From assembly GCA_015063785.1 (NCBI GenBank), contig SVTM01000014.1, positions 1 through 57,438 of the forward strand: a DNA stretch of 57,438 nucleotides, in the 5' to 3' direction. The translations under genes and the position numbers were made by a program. The notes under the pieces are model-generated. The model did not search any database. It worked only from the letters and a program-made list of their open reading frames with translations, and had not been told where the DNA came from. Positions 33,936 to 43,400 of this stretch are shown piece by piece (position 1 is the stretch's first letter; every line of letters starts with the position of its first letter). This stretch comes from Oscillospiraceae bacterium. GTDB lineage: Bacteria > Bacillota > Clostridia > Oscillospirales > CAG-382.

Positions 33936-34694
33936 TTACATTTCTGAAATTTCTTTTGCAATATCGCAATACGCCATGGCGCCTTTTGAATACTTATCGT
34001 AATACATGGCAGGCATGCCGTAACTGGGAGCCTCACTTAGACGGACGTTACGCGGAACGGGTACCTTGAAAATCTTACCCTTAAAATGCTTTTTGATCTG
34101 CTCGAGCACCTGAAGAGAAAGGTTTAATCTACCGTCGAACATGGTTATGATAACGCCCGAAAGATCAAGTCCCGGATTGTAAAGTCGCTTTACCTGAGCA
34201 ATGGTGACGGTGAGCTGAGAGAGTCCCTCGAGGGCGAAATATTCACACTGCATGGGAACGATAACTCCGTCGCATGCGCAAAGGCTGTTTATCGTCAAAA
34301 GGCCAAGAGAAGGCGGGCAGTCAATGAAGATAAAATCGTAATCATCACGCACAGCATCAAGAGTCCTTTTAAGATAAAACTCGCGATCTTTCTTGTCGAC
34401 AAGCTCAAGCTCTGCTCCCGCCAATGCGATAGTTGCGGGCAGGATATCAAGCTTTTTATACTTTGTCTTTTTTACCACCGATTTGAAAGGTATGTCGTTT
34501 GCAATAAGATCGTAAGCTGATTTGGTAACAGACTTTTTGCTTACGCCGACACCGCTTGTGGCATTACCCTGAGGATCCATGTCTACAAGCAAAGTTTTTT
34601 TGCCCAAAGCACCAACAGCAGCGGCGATATTTACGGCAGACGTAGTCTTTCCTACCCCGCCCTTTTGGTTGGCAAACGCATATATCTTCGCCAA
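33936..34694 (-). CDS. parA: ParA/Soj-family partition ATPase
   Basis: A 252-residue Soj-type ATPase: deviant Walker A KGGVGKTT with the signature Lys (about 10-17), LVDMDPQGN, and FIDCPPSLGLLTINSL. Length and sequence match chromosomal Soj, which binds DNA as an ATP dimer and is controlled by ParB/Spo0J. No parB and no parS-like 16-mer is seen in this window; the next gene is yfcE. Translation starts with TTG (34692-34694), eight bases after GGAGG. Confidence 0.9.
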   Translation of the reverse strand: MAKIYAFANQKGGVGKTTSAVNIAAAVGALGKKTLLVDMDPQGNATSGVGVSKKSVTKSAYDLIANDIPFKSVVKKTKYKKLDILPATIALAGAELELVDKKDREFYLKRTLDAVRDDYDFIFIDCPPSLGLLTINSLCACDGVIVPMQCEYFALEGLSQLTVTIAQVKRLYNPGLDLSGVIITMFDGRLNLSLQVLEQIKKHFKGKIFKVPVPRNVRLSEAPSYGMPAMYYDKYSKGAMAYCDIAKEISEM

Positions 34695-34739
34695 TTAAAC
34701 AGCCTCCTCAAGAATAGTCGCATTTAGTGCGCAACAGTT

Positions 34740-34768
34740 ATTATAACAAATATAAACATAAAAGTCAA
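34740..34768 (-). promoter_or_regulatory. Promoter of parA
   Basis: Minus strand: TTGACT (34763-34768), 17 bases, TATAAT (34740-34745). Confidence 0.8.
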
Positions 34769-34875
34769 ATACTTTATTACAAATTATTTGAAATTTCGTC
34801 AAATTCGTCATTTTGACCTGTATTTCAGCGCAAAATAGCACTGAAGCGGCTGTTTTTTAGTACAAATCGTAAATT

Positions 34876-35649
34876 TCAGTTTTCTTCGTCAATAAAGCTG
34901 GAAAGAAATTCGCGTGTCTTGGGGTGAGTAGGATTCTCGAATATCTGCTCTGGCGTTCCGCACTCTACTATCTTTCCATCATCCATATAGATGATCTTAC
35001 TCGAAACCTCTTTTGCAAACTTCATTTCGTGGGTAACGATTATCATCGTCATATTCTCCTCGGCGAGCTTTTTGAGAGTGGCAAGAACCTCGTTTGTAAG
35101 AAGTGGGTCAAGGGCGCTTGTGGGCTCATCAAAGAAAAGAATATCGGGGTTAAGAGCAAGTGCACGGGCAATGGCAACACGCTGTTGCTGACCACCCGAG
35201 AGCTGACAAGGATAAAAGTGCAACTTATCCTCAAGGCCAACACGCTTGAGATAGCTTGCTCCAATCTCGTTTATGTCGCCGTCAAAATGCTTAAGACCAT
35301 CTTTTGCCAAAGATTTCATAGCAAGTGTTACATTTTCAAGAGCCGTATACTGAGGAAAAAGATTGAAGTTCTGAAAAACAAGTCCAAAGCGAAGTCTGCT
35401 TTGTCTGATATCATTTTCCGTAAGCTTTTCGGCAGACGACGCATTAAATATAGTCTGTCCGTCAACGATTATCTCGCCCTTTTCGGGTCTTTCAAGGAAG
35501 GTGAGACAACGAAGAAGAGTGGTCTTTCCGTTTCCGGAGGCGCCTATGACAGAAACGACTTCACCTTTTTCAACAGAAAAATCAACACCTTTGAGAACGT
35601 GGGTGTCATCAAAGCTTTTGTACATATTTTTTACTTCAAGAATTGGCAT
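34876..35649 (-). CDS. Polar amino acid ABC transporter ATPase (GlnQ-like)
   Basis: A 257-residue ATPase of the PAAT family: Walker A GASGNGKTT (about 36-44), [16 protein letters not shown], Walker B ILFFDEPTSALDP, switch THEMKFA. It drives uptake through the adjacent permease. A Gly-Asn replacement in the P-loop (usual GPSGSGKST) is conservative. It is the last gene of the three-gene operon, 15 bases after the permease. Confidence 0.93.
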   Translation of the reverse strand: MPILEVKNMYKSFDDTHVLKGVDFSVEKGEVVSVIGASGNGKTTLLRCLTFLERPEKGEIIVDGQTIFNASSAEKLTENDIRQSRLRFGLVFQNFNLFPQYTALENVTLAMKSLAKDGLKHFDGDINEIGASYLKRVGLEDKLHFYPCQLSGGQQQRVAIARALALNPDILFFDEPTSALDPLLTNEVLATLKKLAEENMTMIIVTHEMKFAKEVSSKIIYMDDGKIVECGTPEQIFENPTHPKTREFLSSFIDEEN

Positions 35650-35664
35650 CTTCGTTCCCCTCCC

Positions 35665-36306
35665 CTACGATTTATAATAGCTGAGCTTCTTTTCGAAGAA
35701 ACCGAAAAGAAGTGTGAGCAATCCACAGAATGCAAGATAGAAAAGTCCCGAATAGAAAAGGGGCCAGAGAATACCTGCGCTGTTCATAAAGCGCTTTGCA
35801 TTCCACGTGATCTCATACACCATGATCGTATTGGCAAGCGAAGTGTCCTTGACGAGTGTCAAAAACTCATTACTCATAGGCGGAAGGATATTCTTGACAA
35901 CCTGCATAAGTACTATTTTGAAAAAGACCTGAGCCTTGGTAAGCCCCAAAACCGCACCTGCCTCATACTGTCCGCGCGGAACAGCTTCTATTCCTCCACG
36001 ATAGATCTCGGAAAAATAGCAGGCATAATTGATGACAAAGGCGATCATCACCGCAAGGAATGTATCCATACCCTTGATCCCGATAAGACCGGGACCAAAA
36101 CCGAAAAGAATAAGCTGGAGCATCAACGGGGTTCCACGAACTATCCAAACAAGAGTCTTTATCGGCCATTTGATCACGGCTATCTTGCTCATTGAACCGA
36201 ATGCAATGATAAGTCCCAAGGGAAGCGCCATGGCAAGTGTCAGAATAAAAATCTTGAATGTCGTAAGAAAGCCTTCAAGAAGGGATAAAGTAACTGTAAT
36301 AAACAT
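35665..36306 (-). CDS. Polar amino acid ABC transporter permease (HisM/GlnP-like)
   Basis: About 213 residues with five membrane helices and the PAAT coupling loop EIYRGGIEAVPRGQYEAGAVLGL (about 120). The ATG at 36306 has GGTG upstream and gives the usual N-terminus (…LLEGFLTTFKIF). The ATG at 36336 adds ten residues but sits just beyond the intercistronic hairpin without a ribosome site; both are possible. It probably forms a homodimeric channel, as no second permease gene is present. Confidence 0.9.
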   Translation of the reverse strand: MFITVTLSLLEGFLTTFKIFILTLAMALPLGLIIAFGSMSKIAVIKWPIKTLVWIVRGTPLMLQLILFGFGPGLIGIKGMDTFLAVMIAFVINYACYFSEIYRGGIEAVPRGQYEAGAVLGLTKAQVFFKIVLMQVVKNILPPMSNEFLTLVKDTSLANTIMVYEITWNAKRFMNSAGILWPLFYSGLFYLAFCGLLTLLFGFFEKKLSYYKS

Positions 36307-36345
36307 CAATAATACACCATTTATGTTTTTTGTCATAAACCAACC

Positions 36346-36371
36346 AAAAAGGCAGACGAAAATCTGCCTTT
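36346..36371 (-). terminator. Attenuating hairpin between binding-protein and permease genes
   Basis: AAAGGCAGA / TCTGCCTTT (36348-36356 with 36363-36371) followed on the minus strand by TTTTTGG. It lies between two genes of one operon, so it should lower permease and ATPase expression relative to the binding protein. Confidence 0.75.
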
Positions 36372-36399
36372 CATGGATGGTGTTTAAATCGTAAAGTGA

Positions 36400-37164
36400 T
36401 TATTCAGCGAGGTTAAGACCGTACTTTTCAGCAAGTGCGGGAAGTGTGCCGTCGGCGATAAGCTCGTCAATGATACCATTAACCTTTTCTGTAAGCTCGG
36501 AATCCTTGGGGAAGCCAATGCCGTATTCTTCTTTTGTAAGTTCGATGGAATAGTCAAGGTCAGCGTAGCTTGTGCCGTCAGCTGTCATTGTCTTTGCCAT
36601 TGTGATATCGATTACACAAGCGTCAGCCTGCTTGCCCATAACTGCGAGAAGAGCGTCTGTCTGAAGAGCAACAGGAGAATAGTTTTCATCAAGACCGTTT
36701 GCCTTGATAGCTTCTTCGCCTGCGGAACCTGCTTCTGCAGTAAACTTGAGTCCCTTGAGACTTGCGATATCAGCGTAATCAGCGATAACGTCTTCGTTCA
36801 TAACAACTACCTGAGCGTTCTTTACATAAGGCTTGGAAACACTGCAGTTTGCTTCAACGTCGGGAGAGATTGTCATACCGTTCCAGATACAGTCGATCTG
36901 ACCTGCTTCGAGAGTAACGAACTTTGTATCCCAGTTGATTTCAACGAATTCGGGAGTAACACCGAGCTTTGCGCAAACGGCTTCTGCAAATTCTGTGTCA
37001 AAACCGGTGAGCTTGTCGTCTTCCATGTAGTTCATAGGTTCGTAGATGGTGTAACCGATAACGAGAGTATCCTTTTCGCCGTCGGCTTTCTTTTCACAAC
37101 CTGCAAAAGCAACGCAGGATGCGAGCACAAGAAGAGAGAGAATAAGAGCAAGTGTCTTTTTCAT
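36400..37164 (-). CDS. Polar amino acid ABC transporter substrate-binding lipoprotein
   Basis: A 254-residue solute-binding protein of family 3. The lipoprotein signal has two candidate lipid cysteines (LASC, Cys17; FAGC, Cys23). The mature part begins with LVIGYTIYEPMNYMEDDKLTGFD, typical of the cluster binding Gln, cystine or basic amino acids; CIWNGMTISPDV and the AGSAGEEAI region line the site. Exact ligand unknown. The ATG at 37164 follows GGAGG. It is the first gene of the operon. Confidence 0.93.
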   Translation of the reverse strand: MKKTLALILSLLVLASCVAFAGCEKKADGEKDTLVIGYTIYEPMNYMEDDKLTGFDTEFAEAVCAKLGVTPEFVEINWDTKFVTLEAGQIDCIWNGMTISPDVEANCSVSKPYVKNAQVVVMNEDVIADYADIASLKGLKFTAEAGSAGEEAIKANGLDENYSPVALQTDALLAVMGKQADACVIDITMAKTMTADGTSYADLDYSIELTKEEYGIGFPKDSELTEKVNGIIDELIADGTLPALAEKYGLNLAE

Positions 37165-37206
37165 GATTTTCCTCCAAAAAATAAAATGTATTCGCTTCCA
37201 CTTCAT

Positions 37207-37226
37207 CACTTTAATCTGCTAAAGTG
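37207..37226. promoter_or_regulatory. Inverted repeat in the amino-acid transporter leader
   Basis: CACTTTA (37207-37213) and TAAAGTG (37220-37226) around 6 bases, starting about 14 bases downstream of the -10. It could be an operator. Confidence 0.45.
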
Positions 37227-37239
37227 GATCACTGCACAT

Positions 37240-37267
37240 ATTATAACACAATTTCAAAAAAATGCAA
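37240..37267 (-). promoter_or_regulatory. Promoter of the amino-acid ABC operon
   Basis: Minus strand: TTGCAT (37262-37267), 16 bases, TATAAT (37240-37245). Confidence 0.65.
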
Positions 37268-37400
37268 GGGGTTTTTACAAGTTTTTTTGATATTGATGCA
37301 TTATTGTGTAAACTGCACAAACATAACAATGAATATTATTCATAATAGCGAAAATAATAGAGAAAAAAGAAAAAACTTCATTGTTCGGAAGGAAATTTAA

Positions 37401-40400
37401 ATGAAAAACGCATCAGAACACGAAACCCTTGAAAGCTCAAACCTCATCTCTTTGTGCGACAACATTGTTTCTCAAATAGAGATTGGCAATAAGCGCAACG
37501 GAAAATGTTCCAAAGCATTATCTTTGTTAAGGCACAATTTTTCAATTGCTCGCAGATTATACATTAAATCTGTTGAATTCGAGCAGAAGAATTCCGAGCT
37601 TTCGGATTCTCTTTCATGGCTATGCGACAATTACGCAATGATAGAAGAAGAGTATTTATCGTGTGCGTCTTCTTTAAGGAAAGAAAAGACCATAATCGAA
37701 AAAAAGGGTCTTCCCCTGCTCTTTTCTGCTTTTTCAAAGCTCCTCGAATTTTGCGACGGGAAGATCGAAAACCGGCATATCGTAGCGATTATAACAGCAT
37801 GTGACAAATACTTAGCATCAGGATTTGGCGTTTGTGATTTTTTATCCGTTCCAAACGTAATGAAATCCTCGGTACTTTGCCACATAGGGAAAAGTTGTGA
37901 TTTGATAATGAAAAACGCAGGGTTTACCGACAACGATGACTCTGCTCGACAACTGATAAATTCCATCAAAAGTCTCAGGTTTCTTTCGGTATACGACTTT
38001 AATGAGGCTTTTTCAAAGTGTAAACTTGAAGTTTTACTTTCGCAAGATCCGTCGGGCGCCTATCAGAGAATGACAACAGATTCCAAGTCAGAACTTCTTC
38101 ACAAAATTTCTCTTTCCGCAAGAAGAAAACGCAAAACCGATTGCGAATATGCAAAAGAATTGTTAGCCACTGCGGAAAAAGCTCAGAATGAAAACGAAAA
38201 ATACATCGGATATTCAATCGAAAACAACAGTCTTCTCTCAAAGCTTTATTTTCCAATCCTTTACGTTTCTTCTGTCCTTTGCACATTGCTTCTTTGTTTT
38301 GCTACAGATATTTTGCTTTTTCCGGTACTGTACTTCCCTGTTTTTGAATCAGTAAAAATCTTAGTTGATACTATATTTTCGAAATTGTGCAAAGATGCAC
38401 GAAATCTTCCCACAATCGATATACGTGATATACCGGAAGATGCCAAAACTTTATGCGTTATAACCGCGCTTTTGTCAGGCAGCGAGAATGACAGTGCGCT
38501 GTTTGACAGGATCGAAAAGATAAGAAATGCTAACAGTTCAAATAACATTCGCTTCGGTCTGCTTTGCGATCTTCCCGACAGCGACAGAGCAACAAATGCC
38601 AACGATTCAAGCATCATACAGAACGCCGTCGAGAGGGTTGAATCTTTGAATTTGAAATACAACAAAGCATTCATTCTTCTTATCCGTGACAGAAGCTACT
38701 CAAAAAGCGAAAAGAAATTTATGGCGTATGAGAGGAAACGCGGAGCCGTAATAGATCTTATAAAAATGATAAAAGGCGAAAAACACGGTTTTGACATTAG
38801 TTTTCCCGGAATATGCGAAAATTCAGGATTTATTGAAGACGTAAAATACGTCATAACCCTTGATGCCGATACAAATCTCGGCCTTGAGGCAGCACACCAC
38901 CTTGTGGGTAAAATGATCCATCCAGCCAACAAAGCTGTAATCGACAAAAAGCATCACTGTATCACAAAGGGTTACGGTATTCTTCAACCGCGTATGTCGA
39001 CAGATCTTCAATCATCAAGGGCAACACCCTTTACCCGACTTTTATGTGGAGCGGGAGGAACAGATATCTATTCTGATGCGGCGTTTGATATTTACCATTC
39101 GATTTTTGGGGACGGCATTTTTTGCGGGAAAGGCATTATAGACGTTAACGCTTTTTATGAATCTATCATAAAAGCCGATGTTTTCCCTGAAGATCGTATT
39201 CTAAGCCACGACATTCTGGAAGGAGAACGTGCACGCACGGCACTGTTGTGCGACACTGAATTGACCGACGGGTTTCCGAAAAATGAGTTATCTTTTATTA
39301 AACGAAAACACAGATGGATCCGGGGTGATATACAAAACCTGATTTTTCTAAAAAAATATAAGAAAACTTCTGATAACACAAGAGTAAAAGTCTTTTCATT
39401 TCTTTCCAGATACAAAATATTTGACAACGCAAGACGCGCATTAACACCAATCTTTTCTTTTTTGTTAATACCGTTGTCTTTGTTATTTTCGCAGGAAAAA
39501 TCAACTATAATGTTCTTTGTTTCTTTTTCGCCCTATATCTTACCTTTCATTATAGAAACATTGAACGTTGCAAAAACACTTACTCTAAAAAGCACCGCTC
39601 GACGCTTCTTCTCAAGGGGAGTCACTATCAGCTTATGGCAAAGCTTTTTGAGAATGCTGTTTTTCGGTTGCATGCTGGCAAAAGACGCTTTTCTTTCCTT
39701 ATCAGCCACAGTTCTTTCTCTATACAGAATGATCGTTTCCAAGAGAAATCTTCTGGAATGGGTAACAGCGGCACATTCTGAAAACAAAAAGAACGGGATA
39801 TTGCTTTTTGTTTTAAAACACCTCTTATCTTGTTTGGCAGGAGCCTTGATCTTTGTTTTTGCGCCAGGAGGCTTGATAAAATTCTCAGGCCTTGCGTTTT
39901 TGGTTATGCCGCTGATAGGTTATTTTACCTCAAAAGACAGCATACCGAAAAAATTGACAAGTGAAAAAAACAAAAGAATCATGCGCGCATACGCCTCTGA
40001 TATCTGGAAATTTTTCAAGGAAAACGTAACGTCGTCTGACAATAATCTGCCACCAGACAATATACAGTTGTCACCGTATGAAAAGATAGCCCACAGAACC
40101 TCGCCCACCAACGTGGGACTTTATCTTACAAGCATACTCGCGGCTCTTGACTTCGGTTTTATAGATTCAAAAGAAGCCGTAGACAGAATAGAAAAAACAA
40201 TAAACACAGTCGAAGAACTGCCAAAATGGCACGGACATCTATATAACTGGTATGACACAAAAAACTTATCTGTTCTCGAACCAAAATATATATCGTCTGT
40301 AGACAGCGGAAACTTTATAGCATGCCTCATTACTCTTTTGCGTGGACTTGCCGAATACACAGGAGAACAACCGACAATACTTGATCTTATAACAAGGATT

Positions 40401-43400
40401 AACAGAATTGTAACCGAAACCGACTTTGAGATACTGTACAATGAAAAGAGAAACTTGTTTTCTGTTGGAATTACTGTGTATGACAATTATGCCAAAAAAG
40501 ACGAGGGGTGCTATGACTATCTTATGAGCGAGGCACGCATACTGAGTTACGTTGCGTGCGCATTTCGAAAAGTACCGGCACTTCACTGGAAAAAACTTTC
40601 TCGCCCTATTGTATCCGACGGAGGATATATCGGCATTTCATCCTGGTCTGGCACTGCATTTGAGTTTTTTATGCCCTGTCTTTTTATGCCGGCAGGAAAA
40701 AACTCGATGCTTTACGAATCGATGCTTTTTTCATACCGAGCACAGTCCAAAAGGAAAATCAGCGGAGTGTGGGGCATCTCGGAAAGCGGATATTTTGCAT
40801 TTGACAGCGAGCTCAACTATCAGTACAAAGCTTTTGGGGTGCCAATGCTTTCTCAAAAAGTAACATCAGATCATGATTTGGTAATATCACCTTATTCTTC
40901 ATTTCTTTCAATGTGTGTTGGTGCTGACGGTGCACTTTCAAACCTTGCTTCTCTTGAAAAGTTGAAAGCCTACGGAAAATACGGCTTCTTTGAAGCGCTT
41001 GACTTTTCCCCATCCAGAATCAAAAGCGGAAACGCTCTGATTAAAAGCTATATGTCACATCATCTCGGAATGAGTTTGCTCGCCCTTGGAAACGCCTGTT
41101 TTGATGACATATTCGTACAACGCTTTATGTCAGATCCAAAAATGCAATCGGCAAGCGAGCTTCTTGAAGAAAAGATCCCGGTAAACGTGCGGATCAAAAA
41201 ACTGAAAAGAACAAAACTCCCCGTCATTCATCGAGACAAAAAGGACGTTGAAAACGAAATAACAATAAAAGACCCTGCGCCTCTTTTTCCCGTTTGCACA
41301 TGTGTTTCGGACGGAAAAATGTCACTTGTTGTCAGCGATACAGGGCATATTGATGCAAAAAAAGGCGATTGCAACCTGATAAAAAGTGTATACAACAAAT
41401 ATCCGGACAATGCTTCAGAATCTATCATGACGTATATTTCGCTTGACGGCAGAATATACGGAATGACACCGATATGCAACGCAACTTGTGCTGACAGCAA
41501 ATATTCTTTTTCATACACCGAATACAGCGCAAATCACAATCTTTCGTGCGATGGAGGAAATTTTACTGTCGGTTACACGATATCTTCCGACAGCGGTTCT
41601 GTTTTGCGCATAAAACTGTCTGGCAAAACACAGGCAAAAAAAGCAGAAGTCAGGTTCGCTTTCACTCCTTGTCTTGCAAATGAGCGCACTTACGCATCTC
41701 ATCCCGCTTTTTCAGAACTATTTATCGAATCAGCTTATGATGAAAACGACAAAATATTGTATTATATTCGTCGTAAAAGGTCAGAAATTGAAGAAGACGC
41801 GGTGCTTGCCGTAGCTTTTTGCAACAAAAACAGCTTGCCTGTTTTTTCTACTCGCAAAAATTTTTGTGAGTACGACAAGTATTCTTATTTTTCAGACATC
41901 ACAGACAATGTATGCGGTGCATGCATAAACCCGTTTTGCATCTTTGGTACAGAATTTGATTCAAAAGTAAACACCGAGTTGCTCATTGCCATGACCCACA
42001 GCAAGCAAAGCGCAGCAGAAGCAATAAGCAAAAGCAGAAGCACAAGTTTTGAAGACGCAAAGGCCGAGCTTTTTGATACTTCATCTCAGTTCACATTAAA
42101 TGCAGGAATATCTTCTCTTTCGCCCGACGGTGCCGTTAGAAAAATGCTTACCGGGATATGCTTTTCGGATACTGACCAAAAAGATAATTTGTCTGTATTT
42201 TCTAACAAAACTGTTTTTTCAAATCGATCTGAAACACTATCAAAAAATTCACTTTGGAAATACGGAATATCGGGAGACGAAAAAATAGCTCTTATAGATA
42301 CTGGCGGATATTTCTTTAAAGAACGACTTGAAAAACAGATACGTGCATACAAGCTTCTTGCCATGAAAAACAAACGGTTTGACCTTGTAATCCTTTACAA
42401 CGAAACAGACGGTTATGAAAGATCGCTTGAAAAGCGCATCAGAAAGCTTATCTCCGACTGCAATGCAGATGTTTTTTTGGAGCGAAAGAAATGCGGGATA
42501 ATCTTTGTTGAAAAAGAAAAAGCCTCATGCGATATTGCCGCAATCGTTCACGGAGCGAGTTATATTGAGGATATAACAAAAACAAAGAATGTGACGATTG
42601 AGAAAAAGAAGGCCGCCAATATTCTGCATCCAATAACACGCGGCAAGCCGACATCAAAGAAATTTGATGGTTTCAAAGTGCAAGGAGGAACTTTTGCGAA
42701 AGATGCTTTCATCATCGACAAGTATTCAGCCGCATCACCTGCGGCGCCATATGCACACGTTCTGTCCGGAGAAAACTTTTCATGTGTCCTGACGCAGGAT
42801 TCTCTTGGATACACCTTCTGCAAAAACGCGTCCGAGTGCAGAGTTACACCTTTTTCATCAGGAGGAAACAAACAGTGCGAAGGTGAAAACTTATATCTTT
42901 TTGAAAAGGACAAACTCTTTGATCTGATAAAGTGTGCACAGATAGTAAAATACTCGTGCGGAAAAGCCGAATATTTCGGCATGGTGGCAGAGACGAAGTA
43001 TCACATCACAATCATCTGTGCCGAAAAGCTATCGGCAAAAGCGATAAAAATCTCATTTAACGGAGCAGTTTCAGAAAACGCAAAAGTATTTTATTGTGTT
43101 GACCCATGTATGGGAGACGTTTCTTCGCGCTGTTCTTTTTTTGTAAAAGACAATTCGACGGTAGTGTTTAAAAACCCTCTTTCACGCACACTTTCCGATT
43201 ACACCGGGCATCTGTCTGTTTTTTCAAAAAACAAAAAATATGCTCTTTGCGACAAGGCGTCCTTTTTCACAAACGGTAAAACAAAACTTGCGCACTGCGA
43301 GTTTGCATGTGTGGGTGCTGACATATCCAAAAACGAACAGTTGTTGTTTGTTTTGGGTGCTTCAAAAAACAAGAAGTGTCTTGAAAACATCGAAAGAGAG

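Noticed and set aside
33936..34875. parS site near parA
   Set aside because: No sequence resembling the TGTTTCACGTGAAACA palindrome was seen.
34924..36195. 423-codon plus-strand frame
   Set aside because: It is antisense to the amino-acid transporter ATPase and permease, with no start signal or recognisable product.
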